A stretch of 64,000 nucleotides of DNA. Source: Nitrosomonadales bacterium. GTDB lineage: Bacteria > Pseudomonadota > Gammaproteobacteria > Burkholderiales > Gallionellaceae. Below the pieces are notes generated by a model that was given only the letters and a program-made list of their open reading frames with translations, searched no databases and was not told where the DNA came from. Shown here in pieces: positions 17,471 to 28,151 of the stretch. The position numbers and the translations under genes are program-made. The stretch is taken from assembly GCA_016199835.1 (NCBI GenBank), contig JACQFX010000056.1:1-64000 (forward strand), given 5' to 3'. How positions within the stretch are numbered: the first letter of the stretch is position 1; every line of letters starts with the position of its first letter.

Positions 17471-18430
17471 TCACTCATCTAACCCCAGCAGCGCGGCGAT
17501 GAAGTCTTCGGCCACGAACGGGCGCAGGTCATCCAGTCCTTCGCCCACGCCGATGAAGCGCACGGGTATCGGATGCGCTCTGGCGATGGCGGCGATGACG
17601 CCGCCCTTGGCGGTGCCGTCGAGCTTGGTGAGCACCAGGCCGGTGACATCCAGCGCATCGTCGAAGGCTTTCACCTGCGACAGCGCGTTCTGGCCGGTGT
17701 TGGCATCCAGCACCAGCAACACTTCGTGCGGAGCGCCGGGCAGGGCCTTGGCGATGACGCGCTTTACTTTCTTGATCTCGTCCATCAGGTGCGCTTGCGT
17801 GGTCAGGCGCCCGGCGGTGTCGGCCAGCACCACGTCGATCTTGCGCGCCTGCGCCGCTTGCACCGCATCGAAGATCACGGCGGCGGGATCGCCGCCTTGC
17901 TGCGCGATGACGGTGACATTGTTGCGCGCACCCCATTCCATGAGTTGCTCGCGCGCGGCGGCGCGGAAGGTGTCGCCGGCAGCCAGCAGCACCGACTTGC
18001 CCTGGCCTTGCAGATATTTCGCCAGCTTGCCGATGGACGTGGTTTTGCCCGCGCCATTCACTCCGGCCAGCATGATGACGAAGGGACTGTGCGCGCCGGC
18101 ATCCAGCGGCTGGGCCAGCGGCGCGAGCAGCTTGAGCAGGCAACGTGCGAGAACTTCCTTGAGCTGGTCGGCCTCGGTGAGGCGCAGTTCTTTGACCTGA
18201 TGGCGCAGTTCGGCGAGCAGGAAGCGCGTCGCGTCCATGCCGACATCGCTGGTGATCAATATGGTCTCCAGCTCTTCATATAAGTCGTCATCTATTTTGC
18301 CGCCGCGCCCGAACAGTTCGGACAACTGGTTGCCGGTGCGCGCCAGCCCGGCTTTCAGGCGACCGAGCCAGCCTATCCTGGCAGTATTGTCCGTGTTGTT
18401 GGAAGTGGATTTTTTCAGGAAACCAAACAT
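17471..18430 (-). CDS. ftsY: Signal recognition particle receptor FtsY
   Basis: 319 residues from ATG 18430 (MFGFLKK). It has a short acidic/basic N domain and the SRP GTPase G domain with GVNGAGKTTSIGKLA (G1), DTAGRL (G3) and TKLDGTAKGG (G4). It docks SRP-ribosome complexes at the membrane. The acidic A domain found in E. coli is nearly absent, as in many betaproteobacteria. Confidence 0.95.
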   Translation of the reverse strand: MFGFLKKSTSNNTDNTARIGWLGRLKAGLARTGNQLSELFGRGGKIDDDLYEELETILITSDVGMDATRFLLAELRHQVKELRLTEADQLKEVLARCLLKLLAPLAQPLDAGAHSPFVIMLAGVNGAGKTTSIGKLAKYLQGQGKSVLLAAGDTFRAAAREQLMEWGARNNVTVIAQQGGDPAAVIFDAVQAAQARKIDVVLADTAGRLTTQAHLMDEIKKVKRVIAKALPGAPHEVLLVLDANTGQNALSQVKAFDDALDVTGLVLTKLDGTAKGGVIAAIARAHPIPVRFIGVGEGLDDLRPFVAEDFIAALLGLDE

Positions 18431-18550
18431 GGTGTGAATAGTCTGAACGCAGGGAAATGAAGCATAATACGCGCTTGTCGCGGCGGATTCGTCCGCCGCC
18501 GTCATTTTATTCTGAATGCCCGCTTTGGGCTACAAAAACAGGACGGATAC

Positions 18551-19921
18551 ATGCACTCCAGATTACTGAAATATCTGCTGGCCCTGGCGTTGATAAGCGT
18601 CGCGCCCGTGCAGGCAGAAGTGTTCGAGAAGACGTTGAGCAACGGCCTCAAGGTGGTGGTCAAGGAAGATCACCGCGCGCCCGTGGTGGTGCAGCAGGTG
18701 TGGTACCGCGCGGGCAGCATGGATGAGCGCACGGGGACTACGGGTGTCGCGCACGTGCTGGAACACATGATGTTCAAGGGAACCAAGGCCGTGCCTGCAG
18801 GCGAATTCTCTAGGCGCATCGCCGCAGCAGGCGGGCGCGAGAACGCATTCACCAGCAGCGACTACACCGCCTATTTCCAGCAATTGCATAAATCCAGATT
18901 GCCGCTGGCCATGCAGCTCGAATCCGACCGCATGCGCAACCTGCAACTGTCGGATAAAGAGTTTGGCAAGGAGATCAAGGTGGTGATGGAAGAGCGGCGC
19001 ATGCGCACCGATGATGAGCCGCATTCGCTGCTGTATGAAAAACTGATGGCTGCAGCTTATCAAGAGCACCCCTACCAACACCCGGTGATAGGCTGGATGA
19101 ATGATCTGCTGACTCTCAGCGCAGCCGATGCGCGGGCATGGTATGCGAGCTGGTATGCCCCCAATAATGCGACGCTGGTGGTGGCGGGCGATGTGAAGGC
19201 GGACGAGGTGTTCAAGCTCGCGCAGAAATATTACGGCCCCATACCGGCGCACAAGCTGAGCGCACGCAAGGAATTCAGCGAGCCGCCGCAGGTTGGCATC
19301 AAACGCATGGTGGTCAAAGCGCCGGCGGAACTGCCCTATCTGGTGATGGCTTACCACGCACCCGTGCTGCGCGATCCGGAAAAAGACTGGAAGCCTTACG
19401 CGCTGGAAGTGCTGGCAGGCATACTCGATGGCAATGAATCGGCGCGCCTGAACAAGGTGCTGGTGCGCGAGCAGTTGCTGGCCAGCGAAGTGGGCGCGGG
19501 TTACGACTCCACTGCGCGCGGGCCGAGCATGTTCGTGCTGGATGGTACGCCCAGCGAAGGCCGGAGCGTGGCAGATCTCGAAGCAGGCTTGCGCGCGCAG
19601 ATCTCGCAACTGGTGAAGGACGGTGTGAGCGAGGACGAACTGAAACGCGTCAAGGCGCAGGTGACCGCCAGCGAAGTCTACAAACGCGATTCGGTGTTCT
19701 ATCAGGCGATGCAGATCGGGCAACTGGAAAGCATAGGGCTGGGCAGCAAGGCGATCCCGCTGATGTTGCAGAAGTTGCAGGCGGTGACGGCGCAGCAGGT
19801 GCAGGATGTGGCGCGTGAATTTTTGCAGGACGACAATCTGAGCATCGCCGTGCTTGATCCGCAGCCGATATCGGGAGAACACAAACATGCCAGCCACGGA
19901 GCTTCGAGCCATGTACGCTAA
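18551..19921 (+). CDS. M16 family zinc peptidase, active-site subunit
   Basis: 456 residues with a signal peptide ending PVQA. The inverted zinc motif HVLEHMMFKG (HxxEH) lies near residue 73, with the downstream Glu expected around residue 150 (KEIKVVMEERRMR). Two M16 repeats are present. It pairs with the following gene, which lacks the zinc motif, as in two-subunit periplasmic M16 peptidases. It is divergent from ftsY, a common neighbourhood. Confidence 0.9.
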   Translation: MHSRLLKYLLALALISVAPVQAEVFEKTLSNGLKVVVKEDHRAPVVVQQVWYRAGSMDERTGTTGVAHVLEHMMFKGTKAVPAGEFSRRIAAAGGRENAFTSSDYTAYFQQLHKSRLPLAMQLESDRMRNLQLSDKEFGKEIKVVMEERRMRTDDEPHSLLYEKLMAAAYQEHPYQHPVIGWMNDLLTLSAADARAWYASWYAPNNATLVVAGDVKADEVFKLAQKYYGPIPAHKLSARKEFSEPPQVGIKRMVVKAPAELPYLVMAYHAPVLRDPEKDWKPYALEVLAGILDGNESARLNKVLVREQLLASEVGAGYDSTARGPSMFVLDGTPSEGRSVADLEAGLRAQISQLVKDGVSEDELKRVKAQVTASEVYKRDSVFYQAMQIGQLESIGLGSKAIPLMLQKLQAVTAQQVQDVAREFLQDDNLSIAVLDPQPISGEHKHASHGASSHVR

Positions 19922-21235
19922 ATTTTTCGCTATTGCAGTCCTGTTCGTTTGTAGCGCCACCTCTGCGCTTGCCACGCCGCATATCCAGCACTGGCAGGCG
20001 GCCAGCGGCGCGCGCGTGTATTTCGTGGAAGACCATGACATCCCGATGCTCGATGTGGCCGTGGATTTTTCCGCAGGCAGCGCCTTCGATACGGCAGAAA
20101 AATCCGGCCTCGCCGGATTGACACATGGCCTGCTCAGCCTCGGGGCCGATGGTCTGAGTGAAGACGACATCTCGCGCAAGCTGGCTGATATCGGCGCACA
20201 GATGGGCGGGCATTTCGATAATGACCGTGCCGGGCTGACGCTGCGCACGCTGAGCAGCACGGCAGAGCGCGAGCAGGCGCTGGACATACTGGCGCGCGTG
20301 CTGCAAAGCCCGCAGTTCCCGGAGAGCGTGCTGGCGCGCGAGAAAGTGCGCCTGGTCTCCGCGCTGAAGGAAGCCGAGACCAAGCCAGAAAACATCGCCG
20401 ACAAGGCTTTCGACAAAGCCGTATTCGGCAGCCATCCCTACAGTCTGCCGACATCCGGCGACGTGGATGGCGTGACGGATTCCTTGCGCGCAGACGTTGT
20501 GACTTTCTATAACACGCATTACGGCGCGAAAGGCGCAGTGGTCGCCATTATGGGCGACGTGACGCATGCTGAGGCCGAAGCTATCGCGCAACAACTCACC
20601 GAGCAATTGCCGCCCGGTGGCGCGTCGGCCGCTATCCCGCCGGTGGAGATGCAGATCAAGGCCAGCGAGCAACGCATCGCGCATCCCGCCACGCAGAGCC
20701 ATATCCTGATAGGCGCACCGGGCGTGGCGCGCAATGACCCCGACTATTTTCCGCTCTATGTGGGCAACTACATACTCGGCGGCGGCGGTTTTGTGTCGCG
20801 CCTTATGGAGGAAGTGCGCGAGAAGCGCGGCCTGGCCTACAGCGTGTATAGCTATTTCGTGCCGATGCAGCAGCCTGGCGCTTTCCAGATCGGGCTGCAA
20901 ACCAAGAAGAGCCAGGCCGACGAGGCGCTGCAATTGGCGCGTTCAACCCTGCGCGAATTCATCGCCAGGGGGCCGAGCGAGAAAGATCTGAAAGCCGCCA
21001 AGGACAACATCATCGGGGGCTTCCCGCTACGCATAGACAGCAACAAAAAGATACTCGACTATCTTGGCGTGATCGGGTTTTACAATTTACCACTGACCTA
21101 TCTCGACGATTTCGTCGGCAAGATAGATAAGGTCACGGTCGCGCAAGTCCGCGATGCTTTCCAGCGGCACATCAACCCGGATGCGATGGTGACGGTGGTC
21201 GTCGGCGCACCCGAAGAGAAAGCGGAGGGCGGGAA

Positions 21236-21239
<4 letters not shown>
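19887..21239 (+). CDS. M16 family peptidase-like protein, non-catalytic partner
   Basis: 450 residues from ATG 19887, with GGGAGAA 8 nt upstream; ATG 19911 is an alternative that keeps the signal peptide (FAIAVLFVCSATSALA). The position of HxxEH holds THGLLSLG, so zinc is not bound; the R/Y pair (GLAYSVYSYF) typical of the partner subunit is present. It overlaps the first M16 gene by 35 nt, suggesting equal, coupled expression and a heterodimer. Confidence 0.88.
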
Positions 21240-22241
<1,002 letters not shown>

Positions 22242-22254
22242 CTTGATTGACTAG

Positions 22255-22512
<258 letters not shown>

Positions 22513-22519
22513 GTCACAC

Positions 22520-22545
22520 GGCCCCGGCGACGGGGCCGCGCTTTC
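22520..22545 (+). terminator. GC-rich hairpin after the ferredoxin gene
   Basis: GGCCCCG (22520-22526), loop GCGA, CGGGGCC (22531-22537), followed by GCGCTTTCCC. The T-tract is short, so this is a moderate terminator. Confidence 0.6.
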
Positions 22546-22583
22546 CCGTTCCCGCGATGGCAACGAATTAGACGGAGGGCTCC

Positions 22584-23285
22584 ATGAAAAAACTTCTGGC
22601 GCTTCTGGCAGTGTTGCTCGTCGCGGGAATTTCTGTATTTTTCCTGTTTAACAATCCGCTCGGCAGGCTGGTGAAGTTGGCCGTCGAGGAGTTCGGCCCG
22701 AAAATGACGCAGGCCGACGTGCGCGTAAACAAGGTGGTCATTTCCGCCAGCGACGGGCAAGGTGCGATCTCCGGTTTGTGGCTCGGCAATCCCAAAGGAT
22801 ACAAGACCGCTTACGCGCTGAAGGCGGACACGGTCGAGATTGCCATCGAACCGGCCAGCATCGCGCAGGACGTGATCGTCATCCACAGGATACTGATAGA
22901 TGCACCGCGCATCATCTATGAAAAAGGCGATGGCGGTGCCAACTTCGATGCCATCCAGCATAACGTCGAGCAATACCTCGGTGCGTCGGACAAAGACAAG
23001 AAAGTGGAGAGGGGCGCGGGCAAGAAGGTGATCATAGATTCCTTTGTCATCCGTAACGCCAGGGTCAACTATAACGGCCTGATGGACATTTCCCTGCCGG
23101 ATATCGAGCTGCACGATGTAGGCAAAAAAAGCGGTGGCGCGACTTCGGCGCAAGTGGTCAGGGCCATCGTCGGCGAACTGAATGCCAAGCTGGTGTTGGC
23201 GCTGGCCAGGACTGCCGCGATCGGTGCAGTCGGGGGAGTAGCCGTCAGCGCAGGGATGGCGATAAAAGGATTGCTGAACAAATAA
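22584..23285 (+). CDS. AsmA/DUF748-like periplasmic membrane-anchored protein
   Basis: 233 residues with an N-terminal membrane helix (MKKLLALLAVLLVAGISVFFLF), then a beta-rich region with KADTVEIAIEPASI and IHRILIDAPRIIYE, typical of the AsmA/DUF748 lipid-transport-like fold. It is short for the family and ends in an Ala-Gly rich hydrophobic segment. The role is unknown; an envelope function is probable. Confidence 0.65.
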   Translation: MKKLLALLAVLLVAGISVFFLFNNPLGRLVKLAVEEFGPKMTQADVRVNKVVISASDGQGAISGLWLGNPKGYKTAYALKADTVEIAIEPASIAQDVIVIHRILIDAPRIIYEKGDGGANFDAIQHNVEQYLGASDKDKKVERGAGKKVIIDSFVIRNARVNYNGLMDISLPDIELHDVGKKSGGATSAQVVRAIVGELNAKLVLALARTAAIGAVGGVAVSAGMAIKGLLNK

Positions 23286-23301
23286 TCTGGCTCATGCCGG
23301 A

Positions 23302-23323
23302 CTATGCGCAGCAGGGCGCATAG
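23302..23323. other. Perfect 8-bp hairpin before the next gene
   Basis: CTATGCGC (23302-23309), a 6-nt loop and GCGCATAG (23316-23323), 26 nt before the ATG at 23350. It has no T-tract. It may be a weak terminator or an operator. Confidence 0.4.
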
Positions 23324-23349
23324 CAGGTGCCCATCATTCGGAGGATGTC

Positions 23350-23922
23350 ATGACAGATGAAAGCAGGAAGCCGCTCGGCACGCGCGCGCACGCACCAGAC
23401 CTCGACTGGAGCCAGGTGCGCGAGACCGTGCTGATGATGGAGCTGTCCGCCGGACAGATCGAAGCTGCGATGAAAGACAGCGGCAATTCGGTCGAGGTGT
23501 TGACCGAGGTGTTCACTACCATGGCGGGTTACATGGGCATGATCAGCGAGAGCGTCGCTGCGCTGCCCGAACAGGGCGAGTCCGGTGAAATAAAGGCCAA
23601 TCTGCTGGGCGCCGCCAGTCATGTGTCCGGCATGGTGCATCAGGCCATCATCGCCTTCCAGTTTTATGACAAGCTGGTGCAGCGTCTCTCGCACGTGAAT
23701 CACAGCCTGTCTTCGCTGTCCGATCTGGTCGGCGACAGGACGCGCTTGTACGATCCGTGCGAATGGGTCGCACTACAGGAAAAGATCCGCTCGAAATATA
23801 CGATGCGCGAGGAAATCGAAATGTTTGAAGCCGTGCTGGCCGGCATGTCGGTAGAGGAAGCGCTGGAAAAATTCATGGTCAAGATGAAGGAAGACCATGG
23901 CGATGACATCGAACTGTTTTAG
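23350..23922 (+). CDS. Helical protein of unknown function
   Basis: 190 residues, no signal peptide or membrane helix, probably all alpha-helical. ELSAGQIEAAMKDSG near the start and IIAFQFYDKLVQRLSHV in the middle resemble the helical signalling proteins related to chemotaxis components, where Q-F-x-D-x-x-x-Q-x-L patterns recur. The tail is acidic (EDHGDDIELF). GGAGG lies just before the ATG. No chemotaxis genes are nearby, so no function is assigned. Confidence 0.7.
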   Translation: MTDESRKPLGTRAHAPDLDWSQVRETVLMMELSAGQIEAAMKDSGNSVEVLTEVFTTMAGYMGMISESVAALPEQGESGEIKANLLGAASHVSGMVHQAIIAFQFYDKLVQRLSHVNHSLSSLSDLVGDRTRLYDPCEWVALQEKIRSKYTMREEIEMFEAVLAGMSVEEALEKFMVKMKEDHGDDIELF

Positions 23923-23940
23923 GTAAATGCAGATTAATTC

Positions 23941-24007
23941 GTCATCCCCGCGCAGGCGGGGATCCAGTGCCTTCATTTAACTGGGTTCCCGCCTGCGCGG
24001 GAACGAC
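23941..24007. repeat. Large dispersed palindrome (CCCGCCTGCGCGGG type)
   Basis: The arms 23941-23968 and 23980-24007 are complementary at 24 of 28 positions with an 11-nt loop. The core GTCATCCCCGCGCAGGCGGG is a familiar dispersed repeat in proteobacteria. It lies between two convergent genes and may serve as terminator. A degenerate half copy is at about 40724-40752. Confidence 0.75.
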
Positions 24008-24041
24008 AAGACCGAATAAATCTGCGTGGGAATGTAAAGGC

Positions 24042-24590
24042 TCAGCCGGGAGAGATACGCGCCCAGAAGTTTTCCATTTGCTCAGCCGCCCGGTTGAGTG
24101 CGCGGCACAGGACGAACAGCAGATCAGACAGTCGGTTGATATAGGGCAGCGCATAGTCGGGTGCGGCCTCGGAACGGGTGAGCGCGAAGAGGTCGCGCTC
24201 GGCGCGGCGCGCCACGCTGCGCGCGACATGGCACAGCGCCGCCGGGCGAGTGCCGCCGGGCAGGATGAATTCCTTGAGCGGCGGCAGGTCGGCATTGAAA
24301 TGCGCGATGGCCGCATCCAGTCGTGTGAGCTTGTCTTCATTGAATGGCGCAGCGGGATAAGCCAATGCGCCGCCGAGATCGAACAGGTCGTTCTGCACGC
24401 TTAGCAGCAAATTCCTTATGTCCAGCGGCAGCGTCTCGGCCAGCAGCACGCCGAGATGGCTGTTGAGTTCATCCACGCTGCCGATGGCCTGGATACGCAG
24501 GTTATCCTTCGCCACGCGGCTGCCATCAGCCAGGCCGGTGGTGCCGTCGTCGCCCGTGCGCGTCACAATCTTGCTCAGCCGATTTGCCAT
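24042..24590 (-). CDS. Cob(I)alamin adenosyltransferase, PduO/MMAB type
   Basis: 182 residues from ATG 24590, with GGAG upstream. Signatures are TRTGDDGTTGLADG (ATP-binding N terminus), SVDELNSHLG and HVARSVARRAERD. It adenosylates corrinoids to make adenosylcobalamin. The start touches the upstream stop (TGATG), so it is coupled to the DUF1841 gene. Confidence 0.93.
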   Translation of the reverse strand: MANRLSKIVTRTGDDGTTGLADGSRVAKDNLRIQAIGSVDELNSHLGVLLAETLPLDIRNLLLSVQNDLFDLGGALAYPAAPFNEDKLTRLDAAIAHFNADLPPLKEFILPGGTRPAALCHVARSVARRAERDLFALTRSEAAPDYALPYINRLSDLLFVLCRALNRAAEQMENFWARISPG

Positions 24591-25012
24591 CACTGCTTCT
24601 CCAGGCATGATAAATATATTGCCGCATCCGGCGCGCTGCCGTTGCGCTGCGCCTGCCAGATTATCTCGCCCAGGCATTCCATCATCGCGTGTTGCGCCCC
24701 ATGTTCCGATTCGTATTTTTGCGTGAGGCGCTCGAAGTGCGCGCGTATGCCGTGCGGCTGGCCGATGGAGATCTGTTCCTCCAGAGTGAGGTGCATCATC
24801 AGATGCAGAAAGGGATTGACCACATTGCCATCCGGCGCATAGTCCTTGTCCTGATTGCGTTGCGGGTCGGCGAACAGTTCATGGTATTCCGGATGCTTTG
24901 CTATCAGTTGCGCCGTCAGGTCTTCGAGTGGCGTGAGCAGCTCGCCTGCACGGCGTTTGCGCCAGGTCTCAAACAGGAAGCTGCGTGCCTGGTCACGAGA
25001 GGGATTGAACAT
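24590..25012 (-). CDS. DUF1841 family protein
   Basis: 140 residues beginning MFNPSRDQARSFLFETW and containing NPFLHLMMHLTLEEQIS, matching the DUF1841 family known mainly from beta- and gammaproteobacteria. The conserved His residues of HLMMHL could bind metal. The role is unknown. Confidence 0.85.
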   Translation of the reverse strand: MFNPSRDQARSFLFETWRKRRAGELLTPLEDLTAQLIAKHPEYHELFADPQRNQDKDYAPDGNVVNPFLHLMMHLTLEEQISIGQPHGIRAHFERLTQKYESEHGAQHAMMECLGEIIWQAQRNGSAPDAAIYLSCLEKQ

Positions 25013-25082
25013 TTGATTGGTAAATTTAAATTTGCGGTGTCGGTTTTCGATCTGAAGCGGTCTTTCAAGATTCCAGAAAGCA

Positions 25083-25685
25083 TCACCAATGCTTAGCGAC
25101 GAAGCAAATATTTTGTATCAATAGGATTGCGAAGGCCAATAATCCAACTGAATATAAAGCGGATGTAATAAATCGCGTTGGCTGACTTGATGTTGCCAGC
25201 GCATCCACAATAATGGCGTAGACTTCAATGAACCCGCGTTCGTCATTTGCTGGAGTCAAAGTCATGTTGGTAACCTGACGCGCACCAAACCAATTTTTCC
25301 ACTGTATGACTTCAGCGTAGGCCAAGCTGCCATTTTGCTCGAGTTCGTCAAGTTGCTTCTGCAGTTCAGTGCCGCTACGCCTCTGTTCGGCGAAATCGCG
25401 GAAAGATGTTGTCTCCTTAATTAACTTTGGACAAAACACCGCGAAGAATATATTGGCTAAAAGAAAAGCTATCGCTGCTACAAATAGAACTTTCCAACTA
25501 AAAGGCAAGGTCAGGTGAATTGAGTATTCATGTTCAAAGAGTTTAATTTTCACAACCTCCTCGACATCTTCTAATAGCTTGGCAGTGATAGGTACAATGA
25601 GCGCCCATATGTTTGCAGAACGAATGGCACTATTCGAACTAAGGCCACGAAGTGTTGGCCACGACGGAAGCAATTTTGATGGCAT
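25083..25685 (-). CDS. Unrecognised three-helix membrane protein
   Basis: 200 residues from ATG 25685 (MPSKLLPSW); the longer reading to 25823 has no support. Hydrophobic helices lie near residues 23-40, 59-82 and 172-196, with a charged cytoplasmic or periplasmic middle (FAEQRRSGTELQKQLDELEQNG). The gene is visibly more AT-rich than its neighbours, with TTA, ATA and AAT codons, and is flanked by an unusual gap and a dispersed palindrome, so it may have been acquired. I do not recognise a family. Confidence 0.7.
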   Translation of the reverse strand: MPSKLLPSWPTLRGLSSNSAIRSANIWALIVPITAKLLEDVEEVVKIKLFEHEYSIHLTLPFSWKVLFVAAIAFLLANIFFAVFCPKLIKETTSFRDFAEQRRSGTELQKQLDELEQNGSLAYAEVIQWKNWFGARQVTNMTLTPANDERGFIEVYAIIVDALATSSQPTRFITSALYSVGLLAFAILLIQNICFVAKHW

Positions 25686-25892
25686 CGAGCTGACTTTCTG
25701 ATTTTTTGTTAGGCGATTTGCTATCAAGCTATAGGTATCACGATAGCATGAACAAGCGAAATTGAGTTGTTTGGGCGATTCAACGTGACAGTCTGCGTCG
25801 GGCACATCGCAGCCACAATCCAACTCGATAGAACTTTGTCAGAAATCTGCCAGACATCCAAACCTGCGCGAATTATTGAGGATCCGCATTTC

Positions 25893-25936
25893 GTAGGTCG
25901 GGCTCCGCCCGACGCGGCGAGTAGAACCCGCCCTAC
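25893..25936. repeat. GTAGGTCGGGC palindrome family, copy 1
   Basis: GTAGGTCGGGCTCCGCCCGAC followed by an inverted partner ending CCCGCCCTAC. It is the first of six related palindromes in the window, all in intergenic positions. This copy lies 45 bp downstream of nth in the 295-bp gap 25686-25980, which otherwise shows nothing I can name. Confidence 0.8.
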
Positions 25937-25980
25937 GGTATGTTCACTCAAGGGTGATGATTTATGTAAGGCCCAATAGC

Positions 25981-26613
25981 TCAGAAAACCTTCTCTTTGT
26001 ACTCGCACAAATTCTCGATGATGCACTCGCCGCATTTTGGTTTGCGCGCCTGACAAATGTAACGCCCGTGCAGAATCAGCCAGTGGTGCGCGTCGTGCTT
26101 GAATTCATCCGGCACGAACTTGAGCAGCTTCTTTTCCACTTCCAGCACGTCCTTGCCGCGCGCGATCCCCGTGCGGTTGGCGACGCGGAAGATGTGCGTG
26201 TCCACCGCGATGGTGGGTTGGCCGAATGCGGTGTTGAGCACCACATTGGCGGTCTTGCGGCCGACGCCCGGTAAGGCTTCCAGTTCCTCGCGCGTCTGCG
26301 GTACTTCGCCGCCATGTTTCTCCAGCAGCAGTTTGCAGGTCTGGATGATATGTCTGGACTTGGTCCGGTACAGGCCGATGCGCTGCACATGCGCGCTCAA
26401 TTTTTCTTCACCGAGTTTGAGCATGGCTTGTGGCGTGTTGGCAACCGGAAATAAATTCCGTGTGGCGGCATTGACGCTGACGTCCGTGGCCTGCGCCGAG
26501 AGTATCACCGCGACCAGCAGCTCGAACGGCGTGCGGTATTCCAGCTCGGTAGTGGGGTGCGGATTGGCAGCGCGCAAGCGTGCGAAAATTTCATGGCGGA
26601 TGGCGGGATTCAT
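25981..26613 (-). CDS. nth: Endonuclease III
   Basis: 210 residues. It has the helix-hairpin-helix LEALPGVGRKTANVVLNTAFG with the catalytic Lys, the catalytic Asp in TIAVDTHIFRVANR and the C-terminal [4Fe-4S] ligands CQARKPKCGECIIENLC. It removes oxidised pyrimidines from DNA by glycosylase/AP-lyase action. Confidence 0.97.
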   Translation of the reverse strand: MNPAIRHEIFARLRAANPHPTTELEYRTPFELLVAVILSAQATDVSVNAATRNLFPVANTPQAMLKLGEEKLSAHVQRIGLYRTKSRHIIQTCKLLLEKHGGEVPQTREELEALPGVGRKTANVVLNTAFGQPTIAVDTHIFRVANRTGIARGKDVLEVEKKLLKFVPDEFKHDAHHWLILHGRYICQARKPKCGECIIENLCEYKEKVF

Positions 26614-26677
26614 GCTGACGGCATCCTGAAGTTATGGCTGCAGCCGTGACCTTGTCGCGCGGCCATCCTGCTCAGCT

Positions 26678-28018
26678 TCAATTCTTGTCCTGAAGCTGGC
26701 CGATCTTCTCGCGATTTTCCAGGAACTGCAAAAAGAGATAAGTGATCCAGCCGACGCATACCAGTCCGACAAAGAACAGGCCATAAGCGACAGGCCAGGA
26801 CAGCGCGTCGTGCGTCATCATCGAATACTCGGACATGCCGCCGACGCCAGCCAGAATATTGAGCGGCATGAAAATGACGCTGATTACCGTCAGGCGTTTG
26901 ATGACCTTGTTCTGGTTGATGTTGATGAAACCGACCGTGGCATCCATCAGGAAGTTGATCTTGCCGAACAGGAAGGAGGTGTGGCCGTCGAGGGATTCGA
27001 TGTCGCGCAAAATTTGCTGGGCGTCGTCGAGCTGATACTTGGCCAGGAATTTGCTGCGCATCAGGAATGAAACCGCGCGGCGCGTATCCAGCACGTTCCT
27101 GCGTATCCGCCCATTCAGGTCTTCTTCATGCGCAATGTTGGACAGCATCCTGGCGGCATCTTCGTCGGTCATCTGTTTGCTGAGCACCTGCTTGCCCGCG
27201 ATCTCCAGGCCGCGATAGACATCTTCCAGCGCATCTGCGGAATACTCCACATCGGCGGCATACAGATCCAGCAATACGTCCCAGGAGTCGGAAACATAGT
27301 TGGGCTGGGTCAACGCGCGCAAACGCTGGAGACGGAACACCGGCAATTCTTCCTTGCGCACCGTAAATAAAATATTTTTATACAGGATGAAGGCGACCGC
27401 GACGTTGCGGGATACGTCTTCCTTGTCGAGCAGAAAATCCGAATGCAAGTGGACTTCGCCATTCTCTTCCACATAGAAGCGTGCGCTCGACTCCAGGTCG
27501 TTCAACTTGTCCGGGTCGGGGAGTTCTATCCCGAAAACGCCGCCGACCCAGGTGCGTTCCTCGAATGTGGGGCCGACCATGTCTATCCATACCAGTTTGC
27601 TCTTGAGCAGATCTTCACGGGTATTGATGGGGATTTCGCGCATGCGCCCGTCATGCAGTTCGAACGCCTTGAGGCTGGATCTTTCCGTCCGATATTCGCG
27701 CTTTCCCAATGCCTGAATGATGTGGATCGGGACATCCAGCAAGACCAGCTCCTTGCGCTCATCATTAAGTTGATCCCACACGAACAACTGATCATCAGGC
27801 GGCAGTGCTTCCAGCACACTCGCAACGTCTGCGGGCGCCACCTGATTAAGTGCCTGTTGCAGCTTTGCCAGACTTTGTTTGCGCACCAGTGACTCAACCA
27901 GGTCGTGGCGCGGCATATCCTGCTTGTGGACGAAGTCGCCCAGAAGTTTATGCTTCTCCAGCAAGTGGAGCACGGTCTGCCGGCCGTCCTGATTTTCGGT
28001 GGGGTGATCGTTTACCAT
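26678..28018 (-). CDS. CorA-like Mg2+ transporter with MgtE-N-like N-terminal domain
   Basis: 446 residues. The C-terminal half is CorA-like: a long helix (about 300-370), then two membrane helices with MPLNILAGVGGMSEYSMM between them. The GMN signature of CorA reads GMS here. The first 110 residues (APADVASVLEALPPDDQLFVWDQLNDER) resemble the regulatory N domain of MgtE and align with the divergent mgtE gene next door (LHPADIACILEALPIEPRLLVWELVKAER). This is a sensor-channel fusion. Substrate is probably Mg2+, less surely Co2+ or other divalent ions. Confidence 0.82.
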   Translation of the reverse strand: MVNDHPTENQDGRQTVLHLLEKHKLLGDFVHKQDMPRHDLVESLVRKQSLAKLQQALNQVAPADVASVLEALPPDDQLFVWDQLNDERKELVLLDVPIHIIQALGKREYRTERSSLKAFELHDGRMREIPINTREDLLKSKLVWIDMVGPTFEERTWVGGVFGIELPDPDKLNDLESSARFYVEENGEVHLHSDFLLDKEDVSRNVAVAFILYKNILFTVRKEELPVFRLQRLRALTQPNYVSDSWDVLLDLYAADVEYSADALEDVYRGLEIAGKQVLSKQMTDEDAARMLSNIAHEEDLNGRIRRNVLDTRRAVSFLMRSKFLAKYQLDDAQQILRDIESLDGHTSFLFGKINFLMDATVGFININQNKVIKRLTVISVIFMPLNILAGVGGMSEYSMMTHDALSWPVAYGLFFVGLVCVGWITYLFLQFLENREKIGQLQDKN

Positions 28019-28151
28019 GCCGCGATTATACAGTTTAGATAGTATTTGCTATCCACAAGATGTGTCTGCCAGCCCACATTCTTTTGGTTATTCTCGTACG
28101 CATGCGGCCCGATTTATTTACAATTGCGGCGCTAAATAGAGGCCGCATGCC

